Assembly: GCA_905250885.1 (NCBI GenBank)
Contig: CAJNOQ010001939.1
Location: 1 to 27,365 of the forward strand
DNA from: Didymodactylos carnosus
Taxonomy: Eukaryota > Rotifera > Eurotatoria > Philodinida > Philodinidae
Length of the DNA stretch: 27,365 bases
Direction of reading: 5' to 3'
Shown: in pieces, positions 22,001 through 27,365 of the stretch
Layout: each line of letters opens with the position of its first letter
How positions within the stretch are numbered: position 1 is the first letter of the stretch
Position numbers and translations under genes: made by a program
Notes under the pieces: generated by a model
Seen by the model: the letters and a program-made list of their open reading frames with translations, nothing else
Databases searched by the model: none
Told to the model about the DNA's origin: nothing

Positions 22001-22892
22001 TTGTTGAAGATGATCACTATTGCTAACAGAAGATGACGATGATGAAATAGTAGAGCAGTGAAGCGGTGGAGGTGTTGTGGATGTTTTTATTGTCGAGGGT
22101 TGTGATGGATGACAAGAAGATGATGTATCAATAGATGAGGGCTTTTGACGAGAAAATCGAACAGCGGCGGCCGCTGTTGTGGGGCGACTAGCAGTAAATC
22201 TTAATAAATTAAACAATCGTCGACGAACACTTCCATTATCGACATTGGATGACTGACTATTTCCATTGAGATTTGTCGTTTCTAAAAGGCCATAGATACT
22301 GGTAACTCTAATAGAAGCGAAAAGATTGTGCACAAGATTTTCAATCAGACGGTTTCTTAGACCCTTTGAATGCTCCCGTGACTTTGTTCTGTATTATCAT
22401 TCATCACATCGAGCATACAAAGGATTGAATACTATTAGATTGTTGAGCAAGATCTGCTGTCGACAAATGAAAAGTTAATTAATTCTTGGAAGATAAATCA
22501 TTTAGAAAGAATTCATCTTACTTGAAGTATTAGTATTTGTTGGCTGATTAGTTGAATTTTGTATTGTAACTGGTATAAATAAAAAATTTGGTGTTGATAC
22601 ATTTGTTGTTACTGGAGATGTGTGAAATGGTGAACGTTCTCTTGTGAGTGTGGCTGATGATCCATTATTTGCGTTATGTTTCATGGATGTACGCTGTTGA
22701 CGACGTTTGGAAAACATTTCCGATCTTGACGAATACTAAACAAAACAAAAAGTTACACAATGAATTGAAAAATGCAGCTTAAACTTAATTTCCTACCTCA
22801 TTCACATCTGACATCTCAATTACAGTAAAATTCTCATCAGTATCGTTCCCTAACGCGACTTTATTACGACCTTTTGACCTCGTCGTATCCAT
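16001..22892 (-). CDS. RNF19: RNF19A/B-type RBR E3 ubiquitin ligase (13 exons)
   Basis: Minus-strand exons 22892-22797, 22735-22522, 22281-21540, 21321-21125, 20051-19987, 19923-19844, 19773-19611, 19552-19438, 19380-19204, 19139-18977, 18916-18800, 17815-17561 and 16292-16001 join in phase into 891 aa (human RNF19A 838). The first 250 residues are Ser/Thr/Asn-rich and disordered. RING1 starts at Cys255 ([10 protein letters not shown]). The IBR includes [15 protein letters not shown] (about 380). RING2 is at 423-454 (PCPRC, DGSCNHMTC, EFCWLC); Cys438 is the expected thioester-forming cysteine of RBR ligases. [20 protein letters not shown] and two hydrophobic regions (about 482-515 and 535-580, with [14 protein letters not shown]) are the RNF19 membrane-anchor signature. 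The tail keeps NRLEVQAE and SLKALAGSI, also seen in RNF19A. Family role: ER-associated or membrane-bound ubiquitin ligase. One gene seems to stand for both vertebrate RNF19A and RNF19B. Introns 4, 11 and 12 are about 1 kb; the others are mostly short. Confidence 0.97.
16293..17560 (-). other. RNF19 intron 12
   Basis: 1,268 bp with GTAAGT at its 5' end and TTTAG at its 3' end. AT-rich, with a short CA-type run near 17385-17400. I see no coding exon, transposon end or RNA gene in it. Confidence 0.7.
17901..18780. mobile_element. TTAA-flanked non-autonomous DNA transposon (MITE-like) in RNF19 intron 11
   Basis: The left end reads TTAA then GGGTAC, a C-rich stretch and CTCTTTTT. The right end, read on the other strand, is TTAA then GGATACGACCCCC and GTCTTTTTTT. 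These are imperfect terminal inverted repeats of about 25-35 bp, each bounded by TTAA, the target site used by piggyBac and Kolobok-type transposases. The unit is about 880 bp and fills most of the 984-bp intron 11. It has no transposase frame, so it would need a transposase elsewhere. It contains an internal 70-bp inverted repeat. The superfamily is not decided. Confidence 0.6.
18079..18384. repeat. Internal inverted repeat with 70-bp arms
   Basis: Arms 18079-18148 and 18315-18384 are reverse complements with about four mismatches in 70. The 166-bp spacer shows weaker continued self-complementarity. It lies inside the TTAA-flanked unit in RNF19 intron 11. Confidence 0.85.
20052..21124 (-). 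other. RNF19 intron 4
   Basis: 1,073 bp between the exon ending the IBR-RING2 linker and the exon carrying most of RING2. GTACGC at its 5' end and TTTCTAG at its 3' end. Nothing recognisable inside. Confidence 0.7.
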
Positions 22893-23311
22893 TTGCAATC
22901 AAAACAAGACGCTAGGATTGATTGGAAGTGTCTCCAATCGTATGGACAGAAAAGACGATTTGGAAAGAGCTTTTCCAAATACAGTTTTTAAAAAATAGGG
23001 GAGAATCGAATTAAAGAAACTACGCGATCTTCATAAATCAGAAGCCTAGCATGCTTCGTTGACAATGTCACAATTATCTTTTTTTCACCTTTTAAAAGAC
23101 AGATAGATAAGAATAAAATGTCCTTTTAGTTATAAAAGAACGAAAAACTAAAATTCGTCAGACCCTACAGACAGCGATAAAAAAAACATAAGTTTGTTAT
23201 TACAATCACAGTTTGTTTTTATGAAACATATATTCTGTCGAATACGGAATACTTCTCCCAGACTGTTTCTTCAGTGACGCGGTGAAGAAGAAAAAGTATG
23301 TGTGATGTGAG

Positions 23312-23720
23312 TAGGCATGTACCAGTTTTTAATTGGTGTTGGGACATTCGGAAGAATTCCTATACATCAGTTATCATGATTCTCTCAGAGCTGTGAAACA
23401 TCTCATTTTGAAGAAAGATGTTTGCTCTACAAAATGCATTTGTTAAAAAAATTCTAGAATCACTTCTAAGAAAACTTAAAGCATGTACCAATCACGAAAA
23501 AAAAACTGTTCGAACAGGTTTTTTTCCGTAATTTAATGTATTTTTGAATACTCTAAGTTTTCTTGGAAATGATTCTGGAATTTTTTTACCAGATGCATTT
23601 TGTAGAGCAAACATCTTTCGTCAAAATGAGATGTTTCACAGCTCTGAGAGAATCATGATAACTGATGTATAGCAATTCTCCCGAATGCCTCAACATTAGT
23701 TAAAAACTAGTGCATGCCTA
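23312..23720. repeat. Foldback element, 170-bp arms
   Basis: Arms 23312-23481 and 23551-23720 are reverse complements at roughly 90 percent, with a 69-bp loop. The outer ends are TAGGCATG and CATGCCTA. No open frame in the arms or loop. No clear target-site duplication is visible. It is probably a MITE or foldback transposon relic; a transcript would form a long hairpin. Confidence 0.85.
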
Positions 23721-25352
23721 GACTTGAGTTTTTTAGAATACGATAAGAACTTTTGGAAAAATATACGCTGTCTTTGCTGCTTGTTCCTATAACCTTCTGG
23801 ACAGACTTACCCCCAAAGGAAAAAACTTTTGATCGAAAGCATGGAACAAAATTAAATATATTATATGTATCGCCATGGGACTGCGTTTCTCTTAAGCAGA
23901 CCTTTGAAGTGGTAAAAATGTTTACTTACTTATAAATACATGATATAAAAGCATTGAATATAATACATGGTAGGTGACTATTAATCTCTACGTTCGATAT
24001 TATTATAAAAGAATGATTTGATCTGAAATGACCGTTATAAGCAATAGAAAGCAAAAAAAAAGACAAAATCATGCGTCTTATGTCTAAAAATCAAGAGATT
24101 CGCAATTATTTTAGATCTGCTGATGATGACGCATCGTATTATTTAATCAGAAAATATGTAAAGGTAAAAAGTTAAAAGGGTGCATTGTAAGAATAAGACA
24201 CTTTGCCCAGTCAAGTGTATAACTCATCAATATTAAATGCTCATGAGAAATACACTGTTATGCATTTTTTCTTTTTTTCCTGTGCACACGACGAACGAAT
24301 GAATGATGCTCAACGAAATTAAATGGATCCATTATGAAATACCAAACCTCCGACTTTGTATTAACATTGATAGACGAGAATAATTATTTATTATCTTCTC
24401 TCATATATATAATTTTATCATTATGCCGTTCTTTTTTAATTTCAGTGAACAGTTATGATATTAATTAAGCTAATCCTCTGATATAATATATTGTTTCGGT
24501 CAAAATGATCTAGCACTACTTTCTAGCTCAAAAAAAATGTTGTTATGAGAAAAATGACGACATAAACCAATCAAATAAAGATTAGATATTAGTATTTTTC
24601 GTTAATAGTCGTACAGTACATTTTCTACCGTTAGCCGCTACTATCGACGCTAAACTAGTAATTTACAATAAAACATTTAACGACCACTATAAATGACCAT
24701 CGTTGTCTCGTTTCTCTCTTCTAGAACATTCATTAAGCACAGAAAAGACAAAGGTTAAACCTAAAGGTACGAGACAAGTTAGTTCTCAATATACTACATA
24801 CTTCCTGTGTGACTAAACTTCCAGATTAAGATGAGTCATGCGTGTTTCTAATACAATAGGAATCAATCTTACCTTTACCTGATAAATGTACTTGAGCCAA
24901 GTACTTGGCTTACCTAATACAAAAAAAATTACTGAAAAACTTCCTCCAAGTACTTGCTTCATTGATCTTCATTTTGCAGCCGTACTTTACTTTTGTAGAG
25001 TAGACCGGCATGCATGACTACCAAGTTTGTTCAACTGAGAAGAAATATCTATTTTTATTTTCCCAGTTTATGCTGATTAATATTGTGACGTTTATATAGA
25101 ACTTGTCAATGCAAAACAAAAAAGTGATTGACACGTCCCAGTATCTAGCTAATCAGGTGATGATATTTGGCGAATACTTAGACAAGAACTTGGGAAGTAA
25201 AAACACTTGTCAAGCTCTTGTTCAAATTTTTAGTAAGCGAGAACATTTGTCCAAGTACTCGATAAGTAATCAAGTAATTAGATCAAGTACATTCAATAGG
25301 GAAAGTAGAATTTTGTACTTTCTTTGCAGTCGTAGACAAAGAGAAATATACT

Positions 25353-25505
25353 AGGAACCTAGCAAATAAAGAGGTTTTCTCTTTCTAGATAAGACATTCC
25401 ACGTGCACAGTTTTTCGTCTGAGCTCATCAATGGAAAAGAAAGAGAACAGAAAGATGTGCATGTACGAAAAGAGATATACTCTTATTTGCTAGTTCTTTA
25501 CTACA
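25353..25505. repeat. Short imperfect hairpin
   Basis: The sequence CTAGCAAATAAAGAG near 25358 is the near reverse complement of CTCTTATTTGCTAG near 25481. Further inside, ACGTGCACA pairs imperfectly with TGTGCATGT. The whole is about 150 bp with several internal bulges. Confidence 0.5.
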
Positions 25506-26150
25506 AGTTTTATCAACGTTGGATCTTCACAACTTGAGGAAATATGACTCTTCGAAATTCGTCTGACATGACTAATACAAATAAAAGCTTTCATGTTTTT
25601 TTTCTAAAACATAAAAATAACAAATACTGGATTAGATATGCGTTTATACAAACAGAACAAAAAGAAATAAAATAATAAGTAGTGCGTTTATCGCAACGCT
25701 TTGTCATGGGAGAAAAATAAAAACTATTCGTATGTTTTTACTGTTAACTCGTATGCACTGCATTGAATTGTAAGATGTAAAGTGGAACCAATTAGCAAAT
25801 GACGAATAGCGCCCTTAAACTAGTAGAGAGGTCTTTTCTAATTTCCAGCACATTTACTTTTTCAAAACCTGTTCCATGTTTTCCTTTGGTACCCATATGG
25901 TAGAAGTTCTTTCACAGCTGCGGAAAAAGGTTTTCAGCTCGACCTTTTCTCATCGTACTACAATTGGCCTGGGCTACAATATGTGATACATTACAACATG
26001 AAATTCAAAACTCCGTTTTTTGCTTGAAATCCAGATCCCATGGGGAAAATTCGAGTAAAAATTCGGTATCCCAGCAACAAATCTGATTGCGCCCGAACCA
26101 AGTTGGGGTTCTTCATAGCCCATGAGGGCCTACATTTGAAAAATAGTCCC

Positions 26151-26977
26151 ATTCAAAAAGGTTTTAGTACCCCTCAGGAGGTTCCCTCGTAAGATATTGG
26201 GTTAAGAAATGTTCTAAGATCTTGGATTCTTAAATCTTACACTCAGATCGTAAATTAATCGGAAGTACATGTGTATATCGAATATACATGTGATACTTAT
26301 ACAGAATACATACGTGATACATGCATGCACCCAATGAGGTCACATGTGTATTCTATATACTAATGTTTTCGAAAAACGCCGTTGTGTATGACATATATGC
26401 CTTTAATTGAACTTACGCGTATAACCATGGGGATGGCCATCATTCCTCTGAAGACTCGGTTTTCTAGAAAACCAGTTTTTCAGAAACTCTAAAATATAAC
26501 CAGAACTTTTCTTAATGAGGCATGATTGTAGCCCGCAAATTTCTGATTAAATGAGACATCTCCTAGCTTTACACGAACTTTCTTTGCAAAGTTATAGAAT
26601 TTATAACAAAAGCCCTAAGTATTCATTGTCAGCTCAAAGCTACAGAAATAAGTAGAAATTAATTTAGGGCTTTTGTTGTAAATTCTGTAACTTTGCCAAG
26701 AAAGGTCAAGTAAACCTGGGAGATGTCTCATTTTAATCAGAAATTTGCGGGCTACAACCATGTACAAGTCCCAGTAAGAAAGCTTTTGGTTATATTTTAG
26801 AGTTTCTGAAAAACTGGTTTTTTAGACAACCGGGTCTTCGAAGGGGTGATGGCCACCCCCATGGTCATATTCGAAATCAGCATGGTCGATAACCTATAAC
26901 CCACTAGATTCCGAACAAAAAGCGTTTTATCACCCCGAGAAGTTCCCTCGTTAGTTGCTTAAGAAATGTTTCTCAAG
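26151..26977 (+). repeat. Imperfect direct repeat pair flanking a foldback
   Basis: Copies at 26151-26218 and about 26912-26977 share the order: CAAAAAG, GTTTTA, CCCC, GTTCCCTCGT, TTAAGAAATGTT. They bracket the foldback at 26421-26868, about 200 bp away on the left and 45 bp on the right. They are too long and too diverged for a simple target-site duplication. Confidence 0.5.
26421..26868. repeat. Foldback element, about 200-bp arms
   Basis: Arms 26421-26618 and 26664-26868 are reverse complements with scattered mismatches and small indels, around a 45-bp loop. The best matching parts are the central AGTTTCTGAAAAACTGG / CCAGTTTTTCAGAAACT and the TAGCCCGCAAATTTCTGATT block. No open frame. The sequence is unrelated by eye to the other two foldbacks of the window. 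Confidence 0.85.
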
Positions 26978-27365
26978 AGAAAACTTGTCCAAAACTCTGA
27001 TAGTTCAACATTGTGACTATAGCGAAAATGGGACATGTTTAGAACTGAGAAAGAGAAAAATTGAAGAGAAGAATTGAGTTAGATTTTTATAAGATTCTTA
27101 GTTAGTGCTTCTAAGATGCTTACATGCCTGTTACAAGTTTCGTATCTGATTCTCTTATAAGAACCGATGACTAGAGCAAAACGATGACTCAAGAATTATC
27201 AAGAGCTTGGTACAAGACCTCACGAAATTTCAAGATCTTGGATTCTTGGAGGTTCTGGAATTGAATCAAAGTCTAACAGATTAAAATGAAATTGAAGTAC
27301 AAAAAAACAGTAGAGTGAATCATATTTAGTAAAGTAAACACCTATACCTTTGTACTAGTGTGTCT

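Larger units (their letters stand above)
22893..27365. other. Gene-poor 4.5-kb flank rich in inverted repeats
   Basis: No spliced or unspliced coding region could be supported on either strand. The first part is upstream of the RNF19 start and probably contains its promoter. The rest holds two long hairpins (23312-23720 and 26421-26868), a shorter hairpin (about 25353-25505), a decayed CAAGTAC-rich inverted repeat (24880-25300) and a direct repeat around the last hairpin. It looks like an old transposon graveyard. Confidence 0.6.

Noticed and set aside
25103..25354. 83-codon plus-strand frame
   Set aside because: Lies in the CAAGTAC-rich inverted repeat, has no motif and no sign of splicing.
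1..27365. CRISPR array, prophage or bacterial operon
   Set aside because: No regularly spaced short repeats and no ribosome-binding sites; all coding sequence is spliced and of animal type.

Overview
The window looks like a piece of a small, intron-dense, AT-rich animal genome. Typical introns are about 50-70 bp with GT..AG ends. Coding regions are rich in Asn, Gln, Ser and Thr, and there are no bacterial features. All recognised proteins are animal families (EEF1E1/AIMP3, C7orf25/UPF0415, NCOA6, RNF19). Their divergence and the short introns suggest a spiralian invertebrate; a rotifer is my best guess, but it is not proven by the sequence alone.

I rebuilt five spliced genes by joining exons with consistent phase. 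Left to right they are: (1) an EEF1E1/AIMP3-like gene, + strand, 798-1971, 6 exons, 169 aa; (2) a C7orf25 homologue, + strand, 3483-5565, 9 exons, 421 aa; (3) a gene for an unrecognised protein with an N-terminal coiled coil and a basic C-terminus, - strand, 9121-6359, 10 exons, 723 aa, possibly shugoshin-like; (4) a short NCOA6-like coactivator gene, + strand, 10604-12855, 5 exons, 614 aa; (5) an RNF19A/B-type RBR ubiquitin ligase gene, - strand, 22892-16001, 13 exons, 891 aa. Genes 2 and 3 converge, 3 and 4 diverge from a 1.5 kb spacer, and 4 and 5 converge over a 3.1 kb T-rich spacer. There is no operon or shared pathway. The themes are translation (1), nuclear or chromatin functions (4, perhaps 3) and ubiquitination (5).

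The right-hand 4.5 kb (22893-27365) has no gene I can support. It holds two long, near-perfect hairpin (foldback) sequences with arms of 170 and about 200 bp, plus more decayed inverted repeats. A third foldback lies inside intron 11 of the RNF19 gene. It is nested in an 880-bp unit whose ends are inverted repeats flanked by TTAA, as expected of a non-autonomous DNA transposon. Four of the five start codons have a splice-acceptor-like sequence 0-15 bp upstream, which would fit spliced-leader addition or introns in the 5' UTR.

No CRISPR, rRNA, convincing tRNA or complete transposase gene was seen.
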